DNA of 64,000 nt from Linyphia triangularis (lineage: Eukaryota > Arthropoda > Arachnida > Araneae > Linyphiidae). The position numbers and the translations under genes are program-made. Shown piece by piece: positions 25,970 to 36,234 of this stretch; positions within the stretch are counted from its first letter, which is position 1; the number at the start of each line of letters is the position of its first letter. The DNA is taken from positions 90,426,466 through 90,490,465 of the forward strand of contig OZ021729.1 in NCBI GenBank assembly GCA_963978545.1, written 5' to 3'. The notes below the pieces were generated by a model that saw nothing but the letters and a program-made list of their open reading frames with translations, searched no databases and had not been told where the DNA came from.

Positions 25970-27502
25970 CAGTGGGTAAAAAAAGTCTCCGTACGATAGC
26001 CAAAGGTGCAAATAAATTAGCATTATTTCTAATCTTTAGCTTCATATCTTTAGTAACTATTGAAATATGTTTAATTTGACTCTTTAAAATAAGTTAATAA
26101 TAAATGTCTGTTTTTACAAAACGCAGCAAGTATTTAAATTGAAATATTTAGGAGATATTGCTAAGTGCCATGCAAAAAAAGTTTCCGTATGCAATATGAA
26201 AATGAATTCTGATGTCTTCCATAACAGATTTGCAATAAATTTTCCAAGCTGAAGTGTACGCAAGTGTTATGAAGACATGATAGCAGCAATTGTTTAATTT
26301 TAGCTTGTAGCTGATTGTCTTAAAATAGAGTTCCTAAATCCATTTGTGAGTTGGTAATTCAGTTATGGGTCTATTCCTAGTTGACGTTAAAATATCGCCA
26401 AGCCGATTTGGCGCTGTTTTGTAGGCGATAGTTCTAAATTTGGCAACCTCATTTTTTTTATTGACGTGCTTTGGCTTCAACCTTTCTATACCACAAATCA
26501 TAGAGCTGGTTCGTTTCTCAATTTTTCATATTGGAATTCCGAATTGGCGACATTCTGGCTTTGTCGCCAACTTTTCAAAAGTGCGCCAACCCATAAATGT
26601 TAACTAGGAATTTACCCAGTTATGAAATGATGGATTATCTATGAAAAAAATTGGTGAAATCTTTAATATATATTATTGAAAGGCACTGTGAGCTTCAAAC
26701 TTTTGAGGATAGAGTTTGATCCAGAAGATCTTCAAAGCTAAAACGCTTTCATAAACGAAATATCCTATTGCAAGGTTCAATTTTATCCGCGAATAAGTGC
26801 ACCTCAAGTCGCACTTGGCTTAAGAATTAACAAAAGCATGGAAGACAATTTCCCAAGTTACAATTTCTGTGCACTGGTTAAGACATTTTGTGTTAGAATT
26901 TCAAGATACACGTATTTATGCTTGTTTCCTTCTACATAACGTAAATTGCGACACACCAACAGCTCTCGTACACCCTCATACTATAACACCTCCTCCACTG
27001 TGTTTGACAGTTCCACATAAATTCTAAATTAACATTTGTTGGTTTGGTTTTATCCAGACCATAACTCGATTATCTGACTCTTGGATATTAAATTTTAATT
27101 CATCATTAAAAAGAACTGATTCACAGAAAGATAACTGATAACTTACATGCTTTTTTGCAAACTCAAGGCATTTTTTTCTGTTACAGGTACTTGTTTAAGG
27201 ATTCTTACGGGCTGCAAGTTCATTCAGACCCGCTATTTTAATAATATTTCTCACCGTTTGAGATGTCCCTTCAATATTTTTATAAATTTTTAAGCCATGT
27301 GCGACTTAAGCAATATCTCCCAAGTATTTCAATTTATATACTTGCTGCGTTTTGTAAAAACAGACATTTATTTTAAAGTTATTTTAAAGAACCAAATTAA
27401 ACATAATTTCAGTAGTTACTGAAGATATGAAGCAAAAGAGTAGAAATTTTGCTAATTTATTTGTAACTTTGGCTTCCGTACTGAGACTTTTTTTACCCAC
27501 AG
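25970..27502 (-). mobile_element. Tc1-like transposon, degraded
   Basis: Ends are cagtgggtaaaaaaagtctc at the left and gagactttttttacccacag at the right, inverted repeats of about 25 bp flanked by TA. On the minus strand at about 27130-26940 transposase remnants are readable. VLFNDELKFNIQESDNRVMV matches the Tc1 block containing the second catalytic Asp, and VKHSGGGVIV-stop-GC matches the K-x-GGGS-x-M-V-W-G-C block. Stops and frame changes abound. A 249-bp MITE is nested at 26368-26616. Confidence 0.85.
26368..26616. mobile_element. 249-bp MITE nested in the Tc1 copy, with 8-bp TSD
   Basis: Ends ggtctattcctagttgac and gttaactaggaatttacc are inverted repeats. Both sides are flanked by the perfect 8-bp direct repeat cagttatg (26360-26367 and 26617-26624). 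The body carries tggcg/cgcca words. An 8-bp TSD suits hAT- or P-type mobilisation, but the ends lack the hAT CA, so the superfamily is open. Confidence 0.8.
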
Positions 27503-29182
27503 TATATGTCTACAATCAAATAAATCTGGTGACTAAGCACAGAACATAAACTTAAGCATTTAAATATTTATGAAAAGTAAACTAAAAATAAGATAATAAA
27601 CAAAATACTATATGCAGTTACAAATTTCAAACTTTTGATTCAATGTGTTAAAAATCATGCGGTAATACACAGTTGAGGGGTGTGGCTGGATAATAAAGGT
27701 TTAAGCCTCTTAAAACTGATTTTTAGATGGCTTAGTTTGGTAGATGTATGAGAATTTGTCTTCATTAAGACTAACGTTAAGTGCCCGGCCAATAAACTAG
27801 TGATTATTCTTTCCAATAAGCAGCATACCACTTTCCTGAGGTAATATTCATCATGTGACAATAACTTTATTTTTTACTTGTTGTACAATATCACTCTCCA
27901 TTTTCTTTGATGTATAGACAACTTTACCTTGAGGGTAATTAAAAGTCACTAAGCAGTTTATGGTTTATGAAGAAACTGATACGACACAATGCACTCTCCG
28001 TATTAGTGGAATTGGTTGCGCATCACAGATCTTATCCAAAACTCCGCTAAATTCCAGATCTTATCCAATTCCTCAAGGCATTTTCTACTTTTTCTTTGTA
28101 AAAAAAATGACATTAGTTTTTGTATTTTTGGCAAATTCCGCTGATATAATATATTTAACAAAGGTATTTGCATCCGTAAAAACATCATAATTCATAAACT
28201 ATCTATCATCTACTACTCCCTTCCCTCAAGAGGCCACAAAAAAATGCCAGTTTATAGGTTGCCCTGCTCCATCAGGAAATTTGTTGATGAAAAATTTTGT
28301 ATGCTTTCTTGGTATGTCTCCTCAATTAATAGGAAGTTACAAAAATGCTCTGCTATTTATCATGATGGATAGAATAAAGCACAATAGCATAGCATAGTAC
28401 CTTTTCTAAGTAGCATATACAAGCTGTATATAATATAACCTCGTTTTGTTACAAGTGGGTACTTTAAACCTCATCTTGTTGAATTATAGAAAACTTATTG
28501 CTAAAATCAATTTTTGATTAGTATCTTTTTGCAACATATTGAAATAGCTTGATTGTTTTTTTTTTACATTGTGATGCCATAAAAAATATGGTAATTGTTT
28601 TTTGAGGTTGTACATTATTATGTCTTGCGTGTCTTCTTATTAAACAAGGCATAATTTTACCTCTTCTTCTGTTATCCGATAAGCATACTGCAGCTTAGTC
28701 AAGACATCATCTCTAGTTTAATTCATATAACATATATCTTATTTCCTTTTTGAATGTATCTTAGCAATCATCGTATTTTGGTAAAAGTGCCTTGCTGATA
28801 TCCGAGCTACATGTGAAGCTGTGATGACCGATGATGAAAATTCACTATTCAAAATGTTTCATCTCGTGTTAATGATCATCAATTCAAAATGTATAACTTT
28901 TTCTAAACTTTAGGTTCAGACCTACTTTAGTGTAATATTACTCTTAAGTAAGGTTATTTGTAAAACCTGTGATATAAAATATCTATAGTTTTGTGTTTAA
29001 TAGCATTCTTTCCTGGTTTCATATGGCTGTTATGATGCTGGTACCACATTTTATCATATAAATGATCTGTTATCCAAAAAATCAGTCACCTAATTTTTAC
29101 TATTTTGTAGTCAATAGGTCCTTGCCATATTTGAGAGAAAGTTTCTCAAAAGCACCTTTGGGGAGAATTTAGTTGATGGTTC
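27503..29182. other. AT-rich DNA upstream of the small split gene
   Basis: No coding region recognised. The opposed frames 27655-27861, 27960-28190 and 28003-28188 have no domains. This could hold the 5' exon or promoter of the gene whose exon begins at 29183. Confidence 0.35.
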
Positions 29183-29287
29183 ATGGAGAAGTATCTGACA
29201 TGGGACAAGAACCTGCTAAACCAGATGGATAAAGCAAGAACAATGAAAAGACAACATGGAGCTGAAGACGATTATAATAGTCAACAG
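29183..29287 (+). CDS. exon A of a small host gene (candidate first coding exon)
   Basis: A 35-codon exon starts at ATG (MEKYLTWDKNLLNQMDKART, then MKRQHGAEDDYNSQQ) and ends exactly at CAG followed by a good donor, GTAAAT. The Lys/Arg/Gln-rich amphipathic composition is unlike the surrounding transposon debris. An acceptor-like tttag lies 11 bases upstream of the ATG, so the ATG may sit in an exon with a 5' untranslated lead. The exon ends in phase 0, but the downstream exon at 35377 needs phase 1. At least one exon of length 3n+1 is therefore missing from this annotation, or the two exons are not one gene. I do not recognise the protein. Confidence 0.5.
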
Positions 29288-29699
29288 GTAAATTACTCTT
29301 TTGATAGCAAAACTAGTTTTCTGGCTAAAATTTTTTAAATGAAAAATGCCATTATTGTTCATGTAGTTTTACTCATTTTATAATTTTTGTGCAGGAAAAG
29401 TGTGCATAAAAAACATTCTTTTCATAATAGTCGAATAGAATTTATAGAATAGACTACCTGGTCTCTATTCTATAAATTCACATGTCTATAAAATCTATAT
29501 ATCTAAAAGTCTATAAAATCACTAAACTCTCGACTAAAACTCTAGACAATTTCAATTTGCTTATGATTCAAATATATTTGAATCATTAACTTCAATTCCA
29601 TTGACTATCCATGCACAATATTAATTTTTAACTAAAAATGTTTCAATTTAAATTCTTTATTGTTTTGAAATTACTATATGTATTTATGTATGTATATAT

Positions 29700-30350
29700 A
29701 TCCCAAGCAACGCAACCATGTTGTTTCAATGTGGTGTCAACGTTAAATACCAACATGCACAATGTTGTTTCAACGTGGAACTGCAACGTTGTTTTCAAGC
29801 GGAAGTGTTCACTTAAAGGAGCGTGGATACAATGTTGAGTGCCAACGTTGTTTCTACGTAGATATATCACACTGCTTCCACATGCTAGCTATTGCCCACG
29901 TGGTTTCAATGTTGAATGTCAATATTGGTTCAACGTGGATTTGTCCCATTGTTTCCACATGAGTGTTCATTTTTGCCCATGTGGTTTCCACGTTGAATGT
30001 CAATGTTGTTTCAACATGGATGCATCCCATTGTTACCACATGATAGTGTTCACTTTTACCAATGTTGTTTAAACATGAATCTTCCACATGAGTGTTCAAT
30101 ATTGAATCTTGCCAATGTTGTTTCAAGACACACATCCCATAATGCTGTTTTTACAGCACTATAGTTCTTGAGCCCAAGAACTAGTGCTGTAGAAACAGAT
30201 TTTCTGGAAAGTATGTCTTGAAACAACATTGGCAAGAATCAAGATTGAACACTCATGTGGAAGATTCATATTTAAACAACATTGGTAAAAGTGAACTCTA
30301 TCATGTGGTAACAATGGGGAACACCCATGTTAAAACAGTATTGCTCATAT
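29700..30350. repeat. tandem repeat folded into a long hairpin
   Basis: Units of about 85-90 bp built from ttgtttcaacgtggat, tcccattgtttccacatgag and tgttcacttttgcccatgtg repeat along 29710-30130. They then return as the reverse complement at 30200-30340. The centre is agttcttgagcccaagaact near 30160-30180. The six overlapping frames here on both strands (29638-30454) are all read from this repeat and are not genes. Confidence 0.8.
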
Positions 30351-30450
30351 TTTTCATATTCACATATATATTCACATTCATATTGCTCATATTTTTCGGA
30401 AGGAGTTATGAAATTCAAATTCAAAATACCATTTAAAGTTGCAATTTTAA

Positions 30451-31124
30451 GCAAAACAAATTATTGATTTTTGTATTTTAATAGATAACAAAAAATTTGG
30501 AAGCGAATGTATCCTGCCTACTTTCCTAAGCGCTTGTTTTGACACATATTTTTTTCACATGAATGTGTTTAGTTTTATTAACACTGTAAAGTTTAAGAGT
30601 ATATGCATTATAGAAACTCTCATTTAATGAAAAGAAAAAGTTAAAACTATAATATTTTCCAAGTATTGGCTTTATGAGTTTCCAACTACTGTTACACTAT
30701 GTATCATCTTTTAGTAGGTAGAATATCATTTTGTGAAAAATTAAACTTTCCTTTTATATGCAGAGGATTATTCTGTACAAAAATTTAATTTTGCTCCAAT
30801 GAACCACAATTAAAATTACTTATAATATCTGCTTCTTACTTATCTCTGAACTAATCAAATTTGAATAAAAATTATATATATGTATTTTTTAACTGTAAAA
30901 ATAAATCATTACATAATGTTCAAAATAATTTTATTTCAAAAATAGCACGCATAACATTAAAACAAATGTTAATAAAACAAATATTAATAATTACATGTAA
31001 CAGTAACAGACATGGTCCTAACACAATTACATATATGTGTATATGTATATATATATGTATGTATATGTGTATATATATGCATATAGATATATATATGTAT
31101 GTATATATATGTATGTGATGTATA
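30451..31124. other. AT-rich intronic-type DNA ending in a (TA/TG) tract
   Basis: No gene seen. 31029-31122 is a tatatgtgtatatg-type microsatellite next to the mariner copy. The frames 30861-31118 and 30920-31174 are read from it. Confidence 0.5.
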
Positions 31125-31685
31125 CTGGGTGGCCCAGCGGGTAATGTTTGAAACAAATGAAAAAATAAAACCAAATAAGAGACATGAGAAGAATTTAATG
31201 ACGTTTATTGAATGGACATATTGGGCAATTAATGATAAAGAGGTTCGAAGTGCCCGCCATCTTTAACAAGGACAGTAGTTAGGCGGTTCTGGAATCCAAC
31301 CATTACTCGTAAGCAGGTCTCACTGTCAATCGTGTCGACAACAGTTGTAATGGCGGTTTTCAGTTCTGGAAGGTTCGTAGGACTTGTCTGCCACACTTTA
31401 CTCTTCAAATAACCCCATAGGTAGTAATCGACCATGAAGAAAAGGGATGAACTCCTCGTCCAGGAACTTTCTGTAATTCGCCGCGCTTCCATCGATGAAA
31501 ATAGGGCCAAACACACCTTGCGAGGATATTACACACTACACAAGAAATTTTTCGAGTAGAGGAAGGAACATCACATTTACAATTGCCCACTCACCGAAGC
31601 ATGCGCACCAAGTTTGACTTCACTCACGTGCACCTAGCGCCATCTATTGGACTTTGTTGTAAACATTACCCGCTGGGCCACCCAG
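31125..31685 (-). mobile_element. mariner/IS630-family deletion derivative
   Basis: Perfect 25-bp inverted ends (ctgggtggcccagcgggtaa and its complement) are flanked by TA. The minus-strand frame 31229-31516 keeps the last third of a transposase. DYYLWGYLKSKVWQTSPTN holds the third catalytic acidic residue in the familiar D-Y/F-x-LWGYLK setting, followed by LPELKTAI and, near the end, GGHFEPLYH. Most of the catalytic core and the DNA-binding domain are gone, so it can only move in trans. The perfect TIRs suggest recent activity. Confidence 0.92.
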
Positions 31686-31842
31686 TATATGTATGTGTAT
31701 ATATATACATACATAACAAAAAGAAAAAAATGAAATTACAAATGTAAAATCAAAAACATCAAAGCTATACCAGATATAAAAAAAGCTATAAAAAATTACC
31801 AGTACATATGAAATTTAATTTCCCCACATAGGTTAAAAAGTT

Positions 31843-33709
31843 CAGGGCGTTTAGCATTGGTCCCTTAGTCCCTTAAAGTACCTTTTTTTCATTTTGGTCC
31901 CTTTTGTCCCCTTTTTTTAACATTTGGTCCCTTTAGTCCCTTTTTTTAAAATATATTTGTACCACGTGACCAAAACACGCCATTTCGCTTTTTTCCTTCT
32001 TTGTCGAACGCAAGAGGAAAGATAAGCAGACCAGGAATCCCTGTCATGTCCAGTTACGATGAATCAGCGTTGATTGGTTGAATGCTGTTTACAGAACTGG
32101 TTTGGTTCTATATCGAATCGTCAAGGTCAAAGGTCATGTAATCGGTTTGGTTTAGTTTTTTTCTGGCGCAAGAGCAACTTCAAGGCCATACTGCGCCGAA
32201 ACCAAGTAATCCTTAAAAATTATTTCAAAAAGAAAGAGTTATAGCCAGTTTAAAAATTTTTAGAATCTGGACTAAAGTTTGAATAAAGTATTTTTAAAAA
32301 TCAATAAATTATATGAGGTGATAAAAACCAATCGCTTGTAAAAATTTAAAAAGGTTAGTATGAGGTGGTGAATCTAACAGTGAAGATAATGAGGGATGAC
32401 ATGTTTTAAAAAGGTGTTGCCTTATTGCATTAAAAGATGGGCATTCTGTTAAAATATGATAAACTGAAAAATTAATATTACACAAGGAACATGTGGGTGC
32501 ATCTTCTGCCAGCAGAAGGTGAACATGGGTAAAGCTGCAAAGTGCGTAGTTTGTTTTGGGCTCTGTGTCCCACATGGCCTGCCATGTGCCGAAGAGAGCC
32601 TTTGCACATACTTTTAAAGCATCATCAAGATAAAGCACATTGGTCACAGTTCCGGATGCAGCTTGAGCAATAACATCGGAGCCCTCATTACCCATGATAC
32701 CCAAGTGACCAGGGATCCAACAAAAGAAGATTGAAAACCTTTGTTTAAAAGTCTGGAATGATGGGTTAAAATTTCCCTAATGAATGGATGATTTTGTGAA
32801 AAAGGATTGCCAAGAGCGTCTAGACAGCTCTTAGAATCCGTGTAAATAATTCACATTTTATATGAGTTTTTTTAAACAAAATCCAGAGCTAGCAATCTAG
32901 AGCAGGGATTCAGCTGAAAAAAATTGTGCAGCTGGGATGTAGCTCTATCGACAAGGTAACATTGTCGTTAACAGCAGCCGAACCCACGTAGCCCTGGCTT
33001 TTTGAGCCATCAGTAAAAATAGATTTGAAATGAGAAAAATTATTACGATGATCATAAAAGATACTTTTAAAAACAGTATCAGGGGTTTCAGACTTTTTAA
33101 AATTTGAGAAAGGGTTAAAAATTGTAGTTTCATGATGATGCCAAGGTGAAATGGGGAAAGTTGGAGGAATAACTCTAAGGTTATCCACCTGATGGAATGA
33201 GAGAATGTTTTTAACTCTCAATGAAAAAGATGGTCGTGCATGTTTTTAAGTAGCTCTCTTCTTAGTTCGAATGAATAAGCACTTTTTGGTGTTAAATATA
33301 GGTTTTCTGCAGATCGTAAGAATTCTAGTGTTCAATCATGTGTTGAAATAATCCGATGCAAAGGTGAAATTTGCACTCCAAAATTGTTATTTGCGTTCTG
33401 TCTGTTTACAATTTTAAAAATGTGGTAATCATAATTTTCAGTGTTTTTTTTACTAATATACAGTCAATAATTAATTCTTTTCTTTTTAATAGGCATTCCA
33501 GATGAATGTTTGGAGTGCAAAGTTTACACTTGGACAAATAATTTTTAATTCAACCCCTTAAATTGTAAGTACTGAATACTAGGCATTTTTTTCTATGCTA
33601 TAAAAACAAATTTTGTGTAAAAGTCCCTTTTTTTTTTACAAGTACCTTTTTTTCAAACTTTTGGTCCCTTAGTCCCTTTTTTTGAAGTTCCAAGTTGCTA
33701 AACACCCTG
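31843..33709. mobile_element. hAT-like element carrying a LINE fragment
   Basis: Ends cagggcgtttagca and tgctaaacaccctg are inverted, followed inward on both sides by clusters of ggtccctt/tagtcccttttttt. The short direct repeat aaagtt flanks both ends (31837-31842, 33710-33715). The hAT interior is interrupted by non-LTR retrotransposon sequence at about 32300-33240. Confidence 0.75.
32300..33240 (-). pseudogene. non-LTR retrotransposon 3' fragment: RNase H and C-terminal Cys/His region
   Basis: Minus-strand frame 32910-33221 ends with IFTDGSKSQGYVGSAAV, the first RNase H motif of Jockey/I-type LINEs. Frame 32309-32704 continues with GIMGNEGSDVIAQAAS (RNase H end), an alpha-helical linker with LLAEDAPTCSLCNINFS, and VYHILTECP, the usual CxxC ... 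H ... C post-RNase H zinc-knuckle region. Frames are broken by stops and shifts between the two parts. The 5' truncation is typical of LINE insertion. Confidence 0.85.
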
Positions 33710-35376
33710 AAAGTTGCCCCCTGATGAAATTCCAAATTTCTGCCGTTTTTCATTTTATTTTGTTTGTATATCTAAATATATATATACCTAAAAATATTTA
33801 TGTAATCCATGAAGCAAGAACAGTGTTACATAGATGGTTAAGTATGGCTGCTGTCAACATTTTGCAATACTAATTGAACATAACAGCATTAATTTCTTTC
33901 AAATTTCAAGAAATTGTAGTCTTCAGATAAATCTTCTATAAAATGTAATTGATTTAGAAGAAATACAATAATGCCACTAAGGAAAAAGTTAAGTCTGTGG
34001 ATGTTTTTTTTTTTTAGCTTTTGAATTCTCTAATTGGACCATATATGTTATGCGTGTGTTATTGTCAATGTATGAAAGTGAAATTAGTTTTTCTATATAA
34101 GGACTGAAGTACTTTAAGCAAAGTTTGAAACAACATATCGTAGAGGTTAAATTGTGAAATAATTAGTTATAACAGTTGTCTAGTTATTCTGTGATATAAC
34201 TAGTTTTTGTATAAAATTTCTAATGATAGACAATTAGATAGTAAAATAAAAGCACTCTATAATTTTTTATTTTATCTTTTGTTGCAAAACTCTAAAAGTA
34301 ACAAAAAGTATAGCAGGCATCTTCTTCGAACAGTCGTTTGAAGCCCTCAAATTGCCTTATTTTTTTAAAATCACTGTTGCCAAATTTATTGCTTTTAATA
34401 ATAGTGTTCTTAAATATCAATTTTGGGGAATTAGAGGTCCCAAATGGTTGTTGGACGTAACAACTTTCAGTAACAAGTCAATTTTTTAGCAATAATTAAA
34501 AATGGAATTTTTTTTTTCACTAATTAGGAAGTATTAGTCTGATAAAACCTCTGTTATCAGAGTGAGTCATAGATAAACATAAATATCAGCGTTAGGTATT
34601 GTATTCTTTTACTAAGATATGTATTGAACCTTGATTTGAAAGACAGAACTTGGCATGGCTCGGATATCTGGTCGTCTAGTGATAAATTGTATCTTATGAA
34701 TCCATTATTCAATTCAATGGAACTTTTTTAATATATAAGTTATATTTTTTAAGAAATAATGGAGGGAAATGTTTAAAATTAAAAACTGTTTTAAAACAAT
34801 TTTTTTTTTTAGTTTTAAGTCTCACAAGTGAAAAGAGGATCATTTCCAGATCGAGTTAACATATTTCCTACTGCATATTCATTGAAAGCCAAAAACAATA
34901 AATTATTTGTCAAACAGATAGCAATATGTGCAATTGTAAATAAACTATTTGTCAGAAGCAGAGGTGTTTTAGCTTTTTAATTGGTATACCATTTATCAGT
35001 TTTAGTTTTACAAAGGTAAGGGGAAAAATATTAAAAATAAATAAAAAAATCAGAAAATAGTAAGTCATAATATTCCAAATTAATTTTTTAGCAATTAATG
35101 GATTACAGTGATGGAAGCTGTAAATAATCACTTGTAACAATATCAAAATTGAGTGTAATTATCAATTATTTATGTTGGCATTACACATTTTAATTACTAT
35201 TATATAACCTTGTTATGAATACTTAAAGTTGGCACAGAATTTCTGTTTTTATTTTTATTAACTAGCATCTTGTGCTATAATTGCATTAGATTTTTAAAAT
35301 TGTATTGTGAGTGGCAATTTTAAAAATGGTGTATTTTAAACTAAAATTTAAGAATAACCTATTTTTTATTTTCTAG
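33710..35376. other. AT-rich DNA before the terminal exon
   Basis: No feature recognised apart from homopolymers. It ends in a pyrimidine-rich tract, ttttttattttctag, that serves as acceptor for the exon at 35377. Confidence 0.5.
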
Positions 35377-35510
35377 GTCCAAAGCCTACACCTAATGCTC
35401 TGAAACACGAAGAAAGAATAGGCTACATTAAAGGAAGTGGCTTAATTCCTGGCAGTCAGATGGACAGATACCTTGCTGAAAAGAAAAGCATTCTGCAATA
35501 TTTAGTGTAA
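35377..35510 (+). CDS. terminal exon of a small host gene
   Basis: Begins after a strong acceptor (tttttattttctag) and reads, in phase 1, PKPTPNALKHEERIGYIKGS, then GLIPGSQMDRYLAEKKSIL and QYLV before TAA. An AATAAA cluster lies 25-36 bases after the stop, so this is a last exon with a short 3' UTR. The Pro-rich lead, the KHEERIGYIKGSGLIPGSQ core and the helical charged end look like a conserved small protein, but I cannot name it. It is the best candidate partner of the exon at 29183-29287; the phase mismatch implies a missing internal exon. Confidence 0.65.
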
Positions 35511-35535
35511 CAAAGAATATGTTTGCTTTGTGTTC

Positions 35536-35546
35536 AATAAAATAAA
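35536..35546 (+). promoter_or_regulatory. polyadenylation signal cluster
   Basis: Overlapping AATAAA hexamers (aataaaataaa) about 26 bases after the TAA of the exon ending at 35510. Confidence 0.7.
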
Positions 35547-36005
35547 CTTATTACCTTTTTATGTTTTTACTCTTATTTTAATTGCATATTTCCATTTTTG
35601 CTTGATTTGTTCAACCTGTTTTTAGTTTTGTATTTTTCTTTTATGCTAAACTTATAAAGGAGAAGATTTGCACAAAATGGCAAAACAACATTGTAATCTG
35701 AAAAAGAAAAATTGAGATGTATGAGATACATTACATTGTGCTTTAATAGATTTAGTCATGTTTTGTCTTATTTTTAAGGTATATATTTAGCTGAGAAATC
35801 TATTGGAATGGATAAATTCTCTTGGTTAAAGGCTAATTAGGTAGTTAACTGTTTCATTGGTTTTTAATATAGGAGACTAGTTTTTACTTCCCAAAGTCTT
35901 GTTGAAGACGAAGAAATATTTTCTAATGCTATGATTCTTTAATTTATTATACCATTAAGTTCATGTATATTAAGTTTAGAAAAGTTCATACTTTTAGAAA
36001 ATATT

Positions 36006-36109
36006 CAAATATTTTCTAATACTATGATTATACCATTAAGGCCAGTCATTAAAGTAATGACTGGCCTTGATAGTATAAATTATATTACCATAGTATTAGA
36101 AAATATTTG
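36006..36109. repeat. 104-bp perfect-ended hairpin
   Basis: The outer arms caaatattttctaatactat and its complement (36089-36109) enclose an inner hairpin. Its arms aaggccagtcatta and taatgactggcctt are separated by only aag (36038-36068). A diverged half copy (aaatattttctaatgctatg) precedes it at about 35918. It lies 120 bp outside the inner edge of the right 91-bp array. Confidence 0.85.
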
Positions 36110-36234
36110 ACGTAAAGAAAAGATACTGAGCCTCTTCATAGTGAGAGTAGATACTTGAAGCAGATATAGGTAGTTGATAAAAAAAATTAATTGTGAATTT
36201 TTTGTATAATTATGTTGCAGGAACAAGGCTTTTG

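Noticed and set aside
29638..30454. Six overlapping Cys/His-rich frames resembling zinc-finger proteins
   Set aside because: They occur on both strands in all phases of a tandem repeat that folds into a hairpin, so the apparent Cys/His spacing only reflects the repeat period.
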